Source: Bacteroidales bacterium
Lineage (GTDB): Bacteria > Bacteroidota > Bacteroidia > Bacteroidales > F082
Direction: 5' to 3'
Assembly (NCBI GenBank): GCA_017651645.1
Contig: JAGCCO010000035.1
Location: 1-64,000 of the forward strand
Length of the DNA stretch: 64,000 nt
Shown: positions 43,234-52,573 of the stretch, one piece after another
Layout: every line of letters starts with the position of its first letter
Position numbering within the stretch: position 1 is the stretch's first letter
The notes under the pieces: generated by a model
Database searches by the model: none
Told to the model about the DNA's origin: nothing
The model's input: only the letters and a program-made list of their open reading frames with translations
Translations under genes and position numbers: made by a program

Positions 43234-44376
43234 TTATTGATTCTTATAAAGAGCAAAAGCCCTTTCCATCACCGGGGCCATGTCATAATACTTGTACTCA
43301 GCCAGCCTTCCGCCGAAAATGACGCGGTCTTCTGCGTCCGCCAATTCCTTGTATTTCAAGTACAGTTGGCTGTTCTTTTCATCGTTGACCGTGTAGAAAG
43401 GCTCCATTCCCGGCTTCCATTCCGTACTGTACTCGCGGAAAATAACCGTATGCGGATTGTCATACACGGCATTGCCGAAACTCTCGAAATGCTTATGCTC
43501 GATAATTCGGGTATAGGGAGTTTCCCGGTCAGTGTAATTGACCACGGCGTTACCCTGATAGTTGGGCGTATCCAGCGTTTCCTGCTCGAACCGGACGGTC
43601 CTCCATTCCAACTGGCCATAGCAGTAGTCATAGAAAGCGTCGATCGGCCCGGTAAAAACAACCTTGTTGGCAACAGACATCCAATGGGAACGATCCACGA
43701 AGAAATCGGTATCCACATGGCACTCAACGCCTTCAAGCAGTCCGTCAATCAATCGGTTGTATCCACCGATGGGAATACCCTGATAAGCGTCGTTGAAATA
43801 ATTGTTGTCAAAAACCAGACGGACCGGCAAACGCTTGATAATGAAAGCTGGCAGTTCCGTGCAAGGTCTTCCCCACTGTTTCTCGGTATATCCTTTGATC
43901 AACTTTTCATAGATGTCCTTTCCAACCAGCAGCAGGGCTTGCTCCTCCAGATTCCGCGGCTCCTGGACACCCTCCGATTTCATCCTCGCTAGGGCATCTG
44001 CCTTCTGCTCTTCAATCTTCGCCTTCGCTTGATCCGGAGTCGTCACTTCCCACATCTGATAGAACGTGTTCATATTGAAGGGAAGGTTGTAGAGACTCCC
44101 CTTGTAATTGGCGACAGGGCAATTGGTATATCGGTTGAAAGGGACGATTCCATTGACGAAATCCCAAATCCCTTTGTTGTTGGTGTGGAAGATATGGGCG
44201 CCAAATTTATGGACATGGATTCCCTCCACCTCCTCGCAGAACACGTTACCACCCAATTGCGGACGTTTTTCAATTACCAGACAGCGTTTGCCGTCACGAT
44301 GCGCGAGATGGGCAAAAGTGGCGCCGAATAGGCCGGAGCCGACAATCAGGTAGTCATACAGTCCTTTCGTTTTCAT
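43234..44376 (-). CDS. glf: UDP-galactopyranose mutase Glf
   Basis: 380 residues, FAD enzyme that converts UDP-Galp to UDP-Galf. FAD-binding LIVGSGLFGATFAHLAHRDG is at residues 10-29. VHKFGAHIFHTNNKGIWDFV and YNLPFNMNTFYQMW are highly conserved in the family, as is EKQWGRPCTELPAFIIKRLP. The presence predicts galactofuranose in the polymer. The GT2 gene overlapping its start is the natural candidate for using the donor. Confidence 0.96.
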   Translation of the reverse strand: MKTKGLYDYLIVGSGLFGATFAHLAHRDGKRCLVIEKRPQLGGNVFCEEVEGIHVHKFGAHIFHTNNKGIWDFVNGIVPFNRYTNCPVANYKGSLYNLPFNMNTFYQMWEVTTPDQAKAKIEEQKADALARMKSEGVQEPRNLEEQALLLVGKDIYEKLIKGYTEKQWGRPCTELPAFIIKRLPVRLVFDNNYFNDAYQGIPIGGYNRLIDGLLEGVECHVDTDFFVDRSHWMSVANKVVFTGPIDAFYDYCYGQLEWRTVRFEQETLDTPNYQGNAVVNYTDRETPYTRIIEHKHFESFGNAVYDNPHTVIFREYSTEWKPGMEPFYTVNDEKNSQLYLKYKELADAEDRVIFGGRLAEYKYYDMAPVMERAFALYKNQ

Positions 44377-45374
44377 CCTTTGTATTTCTTACGCATCTTC
44401 AAGAAACTACGATAAACCCACCTGTAAGTCCGGAAGGGCAGAATCCGATACAACCGCATCCAGAAAGGATGTACACTCGGATGTCTTTCCCGAACCCACT
44501 TATCCCACTCTTTCGAACTCTGTTTTGCATCCTCATATGGAAGAAGAGTCAGAAGAGTCCGATACCCATAGCAATACATTCTAGGCAACTTCTTGGCGAA
44601 ATATGCCTTCTTAGTAGATGCGGAATCCATAACTGGGTGAGACTCAATGAACTCAATCGTACTCTGACGTACTTTCATCTGAGCATTGACGTTTTTCCGC
44701 AGTACCGCAGAGGATATGCTCTGCCCCTCCCGGTCCATCAGATAGTGATAGACTTCCAGATCCCAGGCGACCAGCGTCTTCGCCCCGATGATAGGGGCCG
44801 CACCCAGAATGACATCGTCATAAGGTTGCTTCTCCAGGAAAAGGGGAAGATACTGCCGGAACATCTCCGTCTTGTAGATGGCGCAATGGTGGAAAATGTA
44901 ATTCCAGTGGCTGCGGTTGCCCAGCCAGTCGAAACGGTCCGCATCATAGACATGGTCGAATTCCATATCCCTGATCTTCAATTTCCAAAGTTCGTCACCG
45001 GGGCAGTGGCAGATGCAGGAAGTAATGATCAGGTCGGCATCCGTCTGCTCCAGTTTCCGGACCATGATATCCAGACTCTCCAACCAGTCGTCCGAATCGA
45101 GGAATTTGACATACTTTCCGTACGCCTCTTTGACACCTCGGTTCCATACACTCCCATGACCGCCGTTCTCCTTGTCAATCTGGCGGAAAATTCCGGGGAA
45201 GCGTTTGACATATTCCCGGCTCATCTCCGCAGACCGATCCGGCGTCCCGTCGTTGATGATCAGGACATCCATCTTCTCCATGAGATCCGGTGCGATGAGC
45301 AGCGAATCAAGGCACTTGTTGATATAGTCCTCGACCTTGTAAACAGGGATGACGATGGTTAGCAATTTATCCAT
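44373..45374 (-). CDS. Glycosyltransferase family 2
   Basis: 333 residues. GT-A start TIVIPVYKVEDYINKCLDSL, nucleotide site VLIINDGTPDRS, and DXD in YVKFLDSDDWLESLD near residue 96. C-terminal basic helix-rich tail. Its 3' end overlaps the glf ATG by four bases, so it may transfer galactofuranose; the sequence alone does not prove this. Confidence 0.88.
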   Translation of the reverse strand: MDKLLTIVIPVYKVEDYINKCLDSLLIAPDLMEKMDVLIINDGTPDRSAEMSREYVKRFPGIFRQIDKENGGHGSVWNRGVKEAYGKYVKFLDSDDWLESLDIMVRKLEQTDADLIITSCICHCPGDELWKLKIRDMEFDHVYDADRFDWLGNRSHWNYIFHHCAIYKTEMFRQYLPLFLEKQPYDDVILGAAPIIGAKTLVAWDLEVYHYLMDREGQSISSAVLRKNVNAQMKVRQSTIEFIESHPVMDSASTKKAYFAKKLPRMYCYGYRTLLTLLPYEDAKQSSKEWDKWVRERHPSVHPFWMRLYRILPFRTYRWVYRSFLKMRKKYKG

Positions 45375-45383
45375 GGCAGGAAG

Positions 45384-46307
45384 CTATTTGATTCTTTTGA
45401 GTAATCTGTTGATGCGGGATTTAATTCTCGCCTTTTTGAGTTGCTTGCTGTATACTCGCAGTTCGGGGAGGAACAATTCGTAGGGTGTTTCGGGATCCAA
45501 TTTCCAGAAACCGCCATGATAGGTCGGCGCTTGACGAGGAACCATATAATCACCATATTGCTTTCTGAGAATCTGGTCATAACCGGATGGTACGGGCATC
45601 ATCATATCCTCAAAAGGAAAGAACAGCGTATCCTTATACCACTCTTTATCTCGTTCGAATAAAGTCAGATCATCCGTAAAGCCAAGGCAGGCGACACATT
45701 TATTGTCCGATATCTGATTAGAACGAAGGAGATTCTCGAATTGTCGGTAATAGTACTGGAAAAAAGGGCGCATCGTCATCATGAAGACCGTCCTGAGGGG
45801 ATGAAGGGGATCATTGGCAGAAAGATGCTGAAGGAAGGCCAATTTCTTCTTACGCTGCTGGAGCAAAGATTGTCTCTCTTCCTTATTGTCCGGTACAGCA
45901 TCATAGGGGAAAATATCTATAAAAATACCCTGGTGCGTATTGATGAACACTTCGGAAGGACTGATTGCAGTTGTTCCATCCATCCTCAATTGAGCATGTC
46001 CTCTCGGATAGACTATTTCTGAATACCCGCATTGGAAGAAAAAGGGATGGCCGAATTCTTTCGGTGCTATCTGAACCAACTTATCATAGTCATCCCGAAG
46101 CATAGCCATGTCAATATCATCGTCCCAAGGAATATATCCGTGATCCCGGACCGTCCCCAGCAACGTTCCTCCATCAGCCCAGATCTTCAGATGGTACTTT
46201 TCGCAAACTTCCAGTAATTTCTTAAGAAGATCCATCTGGACCTTCCAAACTTTTTTCATCTCCACGGAGATAGTAAATCCCTTACGAACTTCTTCCGCCA
46301 AGTTCAT
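45384..46307 (-). CDS. LicD-family phosphotransferase (LicD 2)
   Basis: About 307 residues from MNLAEEVRKGFTISVEMKKV. Signature WADGGTLLGTVRDHGYIPWD followed by DDIDMAMLRDDYDKL. Start fixed by ATGA overlap with the SDR gene. Together with the TagD-like cytidylyltransferase two genes upstream it probably transfers a phospho-alditol or phosphocholine-like unit to a sugar. Confidence 0.85.
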   Translation of the reverse strand: MNLAEEVRKGFTISVEMKKVWKVQMDLLKKLLEVCEKYHLKIWADGGTLLGTVRDHGYIPWDDDIDMAMLRDDYDKLVQIAPKEFGHPFFFQCGYSEIVYPRGHAQLRMDGTTAISPSEVFINTHQGIFIDIFPYDAVPDNKEERQSLLQQRKKKLAFLQHLSANDPLHPLRTVFMMTMRPFFQYYYRQFENLLRSNQISDNKCVACLGFTDDLTLFERDKEWYKDTLFFPFEDMMMPVPSGYDQILRKQYGDYMVPRQAPTYHGGFWKLDPETPYELFLPELRVYSKQLKKARIKSRINRLLKRIK

Positions 46308-47035
46308 TCCTGCTCCTGTCGCCGTTTCTTGTACCAAAAACTATCCACACCGAACTTGTGTGCATCCGCCTCATAACGCGCAATAACACCCTTGAATACT
46401 TCGTCATACTGTGGAATGAACAGTTCTTCGCGATTTCCCGCACGAAGGATGATTTCCTCCGCCAGAGCTGCCGTCAAGTCGGGCTGCGAGGTGCCACCCG
46501 TAAAACCAGTACCTTTCAAAGAGCCAGGAGAGACATCCAGGATTCGGTTGGAACTACCCTGGACATCCAACTCCACGTTCACAGCCTCGATAAATTTACT
46601 CAGCGCCGCCTTGGTGGCACTATATACGCTGAATAGCGGAGAAGACAGCCGTCCAGCAATGCTCACCATCACCGCGCAGTGGAAATCTTCCCTTGAAAGC
46701 ATCCGGTCATAATAGTGGCGGATAATTTGAATCGGAGCAATGGAATTGACCGAGAAACTGTTCTGAATATAACTCTCGGACAAATCCTGAAAGAATTTCA
46801 AATGGCCGAAACCAGCGGTAATAAACAAGGCATGAATATCTTCTATCCAGCTTAAACACGAATAATCTCCAAGTGAAAGATCGCAAATAAAAGCTTTCAC
46901 TTTCTCCGTCATATACTCAGACGGAAACTCAGCCTTGTCCAAGACATAGACACACTCGTACTCCTGTTTACCAGTCAGATTAAGTACGATAGAAAGGCCA
47001 ATGCCTGAACTGCCACCGACAACAAGTGCTTTCAT
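46304..47035 (-). CDS. Short-chain dehydrogenase/reductase
   Basis: 243 residues. Classical SDR: ALVVGGSSGIGLSIVLNL at residues 3-20 (TGxxxGIG-type), LFITAGFGH, and catalytic YSATK with a Ser (MVSIAGRLS) about 13 residues earlier. It overlaps the cytidylyltransferase gene at one end and LicD at the other. A likely role is reduction of an aldose or ketose phosphate to make the alditol phosphate that is then activated with CTP; this is inference. Confidence 0.82.
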   Translation of the reverse strand: MKALVVGGSSGIGLSIVLNLTGKQEYECVYVLDKAEFPSEYMTEKVKAFICDLSLGDYSCLSWIEDIHALFITAGFGHLKFFQDLSESYIQNSFSVNSIAPIQIIRHYYDRMLSREDFHCAVMVSIAGRLSSPLFSVYSATKAALSKFIEAVNVELDVQGSSNRILDVSPGSLKGTGFTGGTSQPDLTAALAEEIILRAGNREELFIPQYDEVFKGVIARYEADAHKFGVDSFWYKKRRQEQE

Positions 47036-47487
47036 TTTACCACATCAGGATTGGGTTGATGGTCGATTTGGCGGATGGTACCTTCATACCGTTTCAAAAC
47101 TGTTTTCTTAATTTCAGTAGTGGAAGCGCCTTCTCCCCTGGGGAAATAGAACACGGTGACTCCCAAATCCTTTAGATAATCGTATTTCCCGACCCAGTCA
47201 TCCCCGACGACAAATACATCAATGTTCATTTTTTTCACAGCCTCGGTATGGTCTAAGGTCCGTTGAGGAATCACAATGTCTGGATACTTGAGCGCCTTAA
47301 TGATGGCTATCCGCTCCTCAAACGGAATAATTGGTGGATTCTTGTAACTGGCCACTAGCTCATCAGTACTCACACCGACAATGAGCGTATCACCCAACCC
47401 ATGGGCATACTCAATCATCTTCAAATGATTGGAGTGGAACATGTCGAACGTCCCAGACGTATAGACAACGACTCGATTGTTGTACAT
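47032..47487 (-). CDS. tagD: Glycerol-3-phosphate cytidylyltransferase-like (TagD-like)
   Basis: 151 residues. HxGH-family cytidylyltransferase: VVYTSGTFDMFHSNHLKMIE (residues 8-27, nucleotide site with an HSNH variant of HIGH) and YFPRGEGASTTEIKK, matching the RTEGISTT motif of TagD. It would make CDP-glycerol or a related CDP-alditol from CTP. Users of such a donor in the locus are the four LicD proteins and the TagF-like transferase. A final 15-residue tail is unlike TagD. Confidence 0.87.
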   Translation of the reverse strand: MYNNRVVVYTSGTFDMFHSNHLKMIEYAHGLGDTLIVGVSTDELVASYKNPPIIPFEERIAIIKALKYPDIVIPQRTLDHTEAVKKMNIDVFVVGDDWVGKYDYLKDLGVTVFYFPRGEGASTTEIKKTVLKRYEGTIRQIDHQPNPDVVK

Positions 47488-47488
47488 A

Positions 47489-48424
47489 TCAATTGAAATT
47501 TAAGTAATCAGTATAAGGATGATCTACATCAAAAATGACCCGGCCATGATAACCACCGATTTGTATGGGCGTTCGCCAGTCTTTCCCAAAGGAAGCAGTT
47601 AAACACTCTTCATACATGGTGGGAACCTGTATCTGAATCATCTCAAATGGAATAGAAACCGTTTCTTTCAACCATTCCCTTTTCCAAATATGGCGTCCAA
47701 GCGGCGGAATAATCATTTCTCCTACTCGTTTGGTTTCTTCGCCGTTATGAGCGGTTACCATTCTCTGGTGTTCATGCAGAAATCTCAAATAATCACCACT
47801 GGTTCTATTCACATACTTAAACCAAAGATGCTTTAGGAAAAAACCGAATCTCCTAACAAATCCTTTCCCCTTTAATGGGCGATAAAAGTATACCAATCTC
47901 CTATACTGCCATCGGCTCTTGAGGATTGTCTCCATTTTCTCCATCTCGACCTTCAACAACTCATCATTGTCGGACAAATTATCATAAGCGAAAATATCGA
48001 TATAAATGCCTTGGTTATAAGGGTAAGCATACTCCTTTTCCGAGACTTCAATGGCGGTCGTGTTACTGTTCCTCAATCTCGAGAAATTCCGACAGAAAAA
48101 CCGATCCGATGCTTCATTTTGCAAGAAATATGGAGAGGAAAAGGCAGCTGGACCTATTCGACAAAGCGCCTCATAATCATCTCTGGGCATCACGATATCA
48201 ATATCATCATCCCACGGAATGAAACCATGATGACGCACAGCCCCCAACAGAGTTCCTGCATGAGCAAACCATTTTAAATGGTTTTTGTCACAAACCTGAG
48301 CGAATTCATTGAGAAGATCCAACTCTACAGCCCAGATTTTTTTCATCTCGGCGGAAACCATATACCCATTCCTCTCTTCCGGCAGGAAAAAGGAATCATC
48401 AATCTGCAAACGGAGCGGAACCAT
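47489..48424 (-). CDS. LicD-family phosphotransferase (LicD 3)
   Basis: 311 residues. AHAGTLLGAVRHHGFIPWDD and DIDIVMPRDDYEALCRIGPA carry the LicD active-site acids around residues 55-80. It is clearly related over its full length to LicD 4 next door (shared VPLRLQIDDSFFLPEER-type start and RTP...GYH-type end), so the two arose by duplication. The CDP donor probably comes from the TagD-like enzyme that begins 1 bp downstream. Confidence 0.86.
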   Translation of the reverse strand: MVPLRLQIDDSFFLPEERNGYMVSAEMKKIWAVELDLLNEFAQVCDKNHLKWFAHAGTLLGAVRHHGFIPWDDDIDIVMPRDDYEALCRIGPAAFSSPYFLQNEASDRFFCRNFSRLRNSNTTAIEVSEKEYAYPYNQGIYIDIFAYDNLSDNDELLKVEMEKMETILKSRWQYRRLVYFYRPLKGKGFVRRFGFFLKHLWFKYVNRTSGDYLRFLHEHQRMVTAHNGEETKRVGEMIIPPLGRHIWKREWLKETVSIPFEMIQIQVPTMYEECLTASFGKDWRTPIQIGGYHGRVIFDVDHPYTDYLNFN

Positions 48425-48444
48425 TGGACAATTGGGGTATTAAT

Positions 48445-49371
48445 CTACTGGTTCAAATGGAAAGTATATGGCTTTTCCGTGTCGAAAAAAGTATCTCCAT
48501 GCATAGTGGGAATATGTTTGGGCGTTCTCCAGTCGGGACCGAATGATGCGGACAGACACTCCTCAAAATGAACAGGGACTGGTACTTGAAGCATCTCAAA
48601 TGGAACATTGACCGTCTCCTGGACCCACTCTGCTCGCCACAATTGCCTTCCCAAAGGGTAAATGATAGACTCTCCCACCCATTCGGTTTCTTCGGAATCA
48701 TATTTCGTAATCATCCTATGATGCTTCTCCAGATAATAGCGATAACCTCCTTTGAAGAAATACTTGTAGTAGATGTGTTTTAAGCCATATGCTATGCGTT
48801 TGACAACCCCCTTCCCCTTTTTTGGACGATAGAAATGAATCATATTCCGCCATTGCCAGGCACGGTTACTCAGACATGTCAGTTCTTTATAGAAACTATT
48901 ACGCTCCTGTGGATCGGCCGGGACATGGTCTATCGGAAAAATGTCTATGAAGATGCCTTGGTTGAACGGGTACCGATAGGCACGGTCGTTCACGAAAATC
49001 GCTGTCGTTTCTGAATTTCGGAGACGCGAGAATGGGCGGGCGAAATAACAATCCGTATTATCGTTTTGATAAAAATAAGGATCAGAGAACACCGCCGGGG
49101 CCAATTCACACAAGTGCTCATAGTCGTCCCGAGGCATCACGACATCAATATCATCATCCCACGGGATGAAACCTTGATGTCGAATGGCGCCGAGCATTGT
49201 GCCAGCGTGAACGAACCATTTCAGTCCATATTCTTCACAAACAGAAGCGAACTCGTGCAATAAATCAAGTTCTACTGCCCAGACCTTCTTCATCTCAGCA
49301 GGGACAACATAACCAACTCTTTCTTCCGGGAGGAAAAAGGAAGTATCAATTTCTAATTTGAGAGGTACCAT
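48445..49371 (-). CDS. LicD-family phosphotransferase (LicD 4)
   Basis: 308 residues, tandem paralogue of LicD 3. VHAGTMLGAIRHQGFIPWDD and DIDVVMPRDDYEHLCELAPA are the signature. Start MVPLKLEIDTSFFLPEERVG closely parallels the paralogue. Different middle sections suggest different acceptors. It begins 1 bp after the beta-propeller-like lipoprotein gene. Confidence 0.86.
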   Translation of the reverse strand: MVPLKLEIDTSFFLPEERVGYVVPAEMKKVWAVELDLLHEFASVCEEYGLKWFVHAGTMLGAIRHQGFIPWDDDIDVVMPRDDYEHLCELAPAVFSDPYFYQNDNTDCYFARPFSRLRNSETTAIFVNDRAYRYPFNQGIFIDIFPIDHVPADPQERNSFYKELTCLSNRAWQWRNMIHFYRPKKGKGVVKRIAYGLKHIYYKYFFKGGYRYYLEKHHRMITKYDSEETEWVGESIIYPLGRQLWRAEWVQETVNVPFEMLQVPVPVHFEECLSASFGPDWRTPKHIPTMHGDTFFDTEKPYTFHLNQ

Positions 49372-49372
49372 T

Positions 49373-50359
49373 TTAATCTTCCTCTATTCGGCTAATACTT
49401 TTTGTATGCGAAAGCATTACACCGCCATCATAAAAAAAACATCCCTCCGGTTCCCAATCAACACCATTATCCAGCAGATTATACCGCCTTATGAGTTTCC
49501 CCTGCAGAAGGTCTACAACATTAAGATAGATATACTTAACAGAAGGGTAACCTTGACCAATATATAAATGGCCATCTATGATACACCCTCCCTGCATATT
49601 AGCAGCGTCTACACCTATCATAAAGGACGATTCAATGTCATCATCCTCTAGGATGACTTCTGTCTGCTGGATATCCGGAATAGTGAACTGTGAAATCCTG
49701 CACTGACGGAAATTATCATCATTCGAATCATTGTTACGAGAGTAAGTATACATTTTCCCGGTTTGAGGGTCGATGACACAGTTGACATTCCCCATAGAGT
49801 TTTCCATGGACATCGGGGGAAAGAATATCTCCTGAACCTTTTCCGCCTTGAAGGCAACAAGCAGACTGTCAGAATTGAATTGCGGAATGATCCGGAACAC
49901 CTCCGTGAAACATCGCTTTTCCGACCGAGCTCGTTGGCTAATGTAAAGAAGGGGGAATAAATCGGAAGAATCATATCTATCTATCCCAAAAGAACTCTGA
50001 TTGCAGTGATATATTTTACTGTCCTCTCGTTTAAAAGAAAAAGTATAAACCTTGTCTTTTTTTACCAAGTCATACATTCGAATTGCTTCCCGGCCATCCT
50101 TCACAAAAAAAACATAATCCCCATAAACTGCGGCACTCTGATGCTTGTACTCTAACTCGGCATACGGAGTGACCGTGAACATCGCTTCCAAGTCTTGGGG
50201 CTTAGCTAATGGATCATCATTGGGACTAAAAATCACGGAAGTTGTATCTGGTACTACGTCGAGGGAATCCATGAAAAGGTAATTATGCTTGGAACAGGAC
50301 GCGATGCTCATGAACAAGCACAAAAGAGGCAGCGACTTGATTATTCGACCGAATACCAT
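49373..50359 (-). CDS. Lipoprotein, beta-propeller-like, of the 6-bladed type
   Basis: 328 residues. Signal peptide with lipobox SIASC. The mature part alternates short strands with VYGDYVFFVKDGREAIRMYD, VNCVIDPQTGKMYTYSRNN and a C-terminal GVDWEPEGCFFYDGGVMLSH, resembling 6-bladed beta-propeller lipoproteins of Bacteroidota. No catalytic motif recognised. Its presence amid LicD genes suggests an extracytoplasmic binding or scaffolding role for the polymer; function unknown. Confidence 0.62.
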   Translation of the reverse strand: MVFGRIIKSLPLLCLFMSIASCSKHNYLFMDSLDVVPDTTSVIFSPNDDPLAKPQDLEAMFTVTPYAELEYKHQSAAVYGDYVFFVKDGREAIRMYDLVKKDKVYTFSFKREDSKIYHCNQSSFGIDRYDSSDLFPLLYISQRARSEKRCFTEVFRIIPQFNSDSLLVAFKAEKVQEIFFPPMSMENSMGNVNCVIDPQTGKMYTYSRNNDSNDDNFRQCRISQFTIPDIQQTEVILEDDDIESSFMIGVDAANMQGGCIIDGHLYIGQGYPSVKYIYLNVVDLLQGKLIRRYNLLDNGVDWEPEGCFFYDGGVMLSHTKSISRIEED

Positions 50360-50376
50360 CTTGGAAGAGTCCTACT

Positions 50377-51525
50377 CTACGATAAGACACTGTTGTACAC
50401 TTCCATAATCCGAGGTCCGTACACCTCAACTGACAAGTTGCTAACGGCAAAATCTTGAGCTCTTTTTATTAAATCTTCCTGGGAGCTAAAACATACCTGT
50501 CGCATAAGTGACGCACACTCATCTTCTGTCCGAAAAAGATACCCTGTCTGTTGATCTGAGATCAAATCCTTAGTCCCTCCTGAGTCCTTCGCTATTACAG
50601 GACACCCATAAAACATAGCTTCCGCCGTCACTCTTCCCAAGCCCTCATTGACTGATGCCATAATGAATGCTTTGGCATTCATAAAGAACGGTTTGACATC
50701 CTCTTGGCATGGAATGAAATCAATGCTATCCGCACACTCGTATTTCTTTGCAATTCCCATAATTTGAGAATGCATCTCATCAGTGCAGTTACCCACAAAC
50801 GACAATCGTATGCCATCCTTATTCAAGCCGCTTATACCAAATGCTTTAACAACGATTATTGCACCCTTCGCCTCAGTAATATGATATGAGCAAAAGAGAA
50901 TGTATGGTTTTTTTTCTGAGCAATAACCACTATCAGAGGCTTTTGCTACGGCATCATAAATAATCCAAGTATTCTTTTGTTTAAATCCCCAGTGAGCTTG
51001 AGCCTGATGAGAGATAACAATCCTAGCATCTGCACGGTTTATCAAGAATTTCAATAGAGTATAACCACCGAACGGTCGGTTCGGAACATGTACACCAGGA
51101 TCCAGGAACTCACGAATGTGCCAAACGTGTTTGGCTTTCAAGGCTACGGATAATTCATGACCGATCAGTATGGAACTATAATTAGAGTGTACAATGTCAA
51201 TAGAACGGCTTCCTAAATACTCCTTAACCTTCTTCACACACGCTTTTTCGACGCAATGAAGATTGATAATTCGTATACGGCGCGGATGTCTTAATATCTC
51301 CATAAAAGAACTTGTCTGAGAGAAAAAATGAAGCCTGATAAAGGGATATACAACGCACTCAATGCCACGATTATGAAATAATTCGAATGCACTATCTTCC
51401 CGTCCAAACAAGACAATCGGCTTCACTAACCCCCGTAGAGATTCAATCATATCAAGTAATGACTGTGTGGATCCTCCCAATGTGGGGTCAGGACAGATAT
51501 AGAGGACTGTTACTTTCTTTTTCAT
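50377..51525 (-). CDS. Glycosyltransferase family 4
   Basis: About 382 residues from MKKKVTVLYICPDPTLGGST. GT-B with C-terminal GT4 region: SYHITEAKGAIIVVKAF, and the donor site MASVNEGLGRVTAEAMFYGC followed by PVIAKDSGGTKDLI. The frame extends 22 codons upstream without family-like sequence, so the ATG here is preferred. The DNA is visibly AT-richer than the flanks of the locus. Confidence 0.88.
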   Translation of the reverse strand: MKKKVTVLYICPDPTLGGSTQSLLDMIESLRGLVKPIVLFGREDSAFELFHNRGIECVVYPFIRLHFFSQTSSFMEILRHPRRIRIINLHCVEKACVKKVKEYLGSRSIDIVHSNYSSILIGHELSVALKAKHVWHIREFLDPGVHVPNRPFGGYTLLKFLINRADARIVISHQAQAHWGFKQKNTWIIYDAVAKASDSGYCSEKKPYILFCSYHITEAKGAIIVVKAFGISGLNKDGIRLSFVGNCTDEMHSQIMGIAKKYECADSIDFIPCQEDVKPFFMNAKAFIMASVNEGLGRVTAEAMFYGCPVIAKDSGGTKDLISDQQTGYLFRTEDECASLMRQVCFSSQEDLIKRAQDFAVSNLSVEVYGPRIMEVYNSVLS

Positions 51526-51718
51526 TAACTCATTATCACAAATCACAATTGAATCATTGTTGAGAACGACTTCATATTCAACTATTCTCAAAAAAAAGAA
51601 GCCCTTGCGTATTATCTTGAGAATTATATAGAGACTAATAATCTGTTATTTTTATTTGTATTAAAGAGATTTCCGGCATCAATATCAATAATCCCCAAAT
51701 GATCTCGCCACAATGCCC
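51526..51718. other. Largest internal gap of the locus, AT-rich
   Basis: 193 bp without a convincing gene. It contains an 8-bp inverted repeat, ATTCTCAA (51584-51591) with TTGAGAAT (51617-51624), and A/T runs. No TAnnTTTG box was found, so a promoter here cannot be supported. Confidence 0.45.
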
Positions 51719-52531
51719 CTACACATTAGTCTGAGTATCCGAATCATTAATCCCAGAAGGTGTTTGATTGCGAATTAAATCAAAATCAACAAAATCTTGC
51801 TTTGTTCTTCTAAAAAAATCTTTGAGTTCTTTCTCCTTGTTAAGAATCCGACACACATCTTTTGATAAAAGACGCGCAGGAATACCGCCAAATAAACACT
51901 TCTCCCCATATTCAGAGAAATCCTTGTTAACAAGGCTCTTTGACGCCACAATCGAATATGCCGGCAAAAAACTACCCTTTAGAACACTAACGCCATTTGT
52001 CAACCATGAATTGTGACCGATAAAAACTGGTTTAGTAATATTTGCAATTCTGTTATTATGAAGGATGAAATGAAAATTGGTATCCATAATCTGGCAGTCC
52101 CAACCAAATCTACTATTCTTCCCAATGAAAATAGATTCGCGACAATGAATCAAAGACCTTCTATTAATCCTGACATTGTCTTCAACTGTTAACACAGCCT
52201 TCTTGCTAATAGAGACCACACTCCCATTATGGAAATGCACGTGTTTTCCACAGACAAGAGTTCCCTCAAAACAAAAATAGGAACGATATAAATCAGAACG
52301 GCCATATACCAATGTATAAAACCCACCTCCAAGATGAATGGAGTGTGGAATATGACCACTGGTTAACTTAATACATCCTCTATGCAAACCCTCAAAACAC
52401 ACACGACCATAAACAAAAACTGGGAAATGAATGGCCGTCTTTAGAGGGAAAACCCTAAAGTTGACAAACGCTGTCTTAAATAGATTCAGATGCCGTCGAA
52501 TAAAGTATTTCTTAATTACGCTTTTCAACAT
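51719..52531 (-). CDS. Hexapeptide-repeat acyltransferase
   Basis: 270 residues. The middle shows irregular beta-helix rungs: LVCGKHVHFHNGSVVSISKK, NVRINRRSLIHCRESIFIG, and NSWLTNGVSVLKGSFLPAYS with the final IVASKSLVNKDFSEYG. It is longer than most O-acetyltransferases because of about 80 N-terminal residues of unknown role. Substrate unknown. Confidence 0.75.
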   Translation of the reverse strand: MLKSVIKKYFIRRHLNLFKTAFVNFRVFPLKTAIHFPVFVYGRVCFEGLHRGCIKLTSGHIPHSIHLGGGFYTLVYGRSDLYRSYFCFEGTLVCGKHVHFHNGSVVSISKKAVLTVEDNVRINRRSLIHCRESIFIGKNSRFGWDCQIMDTNFHFILHNNRIANITKPVFIGHNSWLTNGVSVLKGSFLPAYSIVASKSLVNKDFSEYGEKCLFGGIPARLLSKDVCRILNKEKELKDFFRRTKQDFVDFDLIRNQTPSGINDSDTQTNV

Positions 52532-52573
52532 ATATCAGCAAAATATCAATCACAAAAACCAACTTCATCTATA

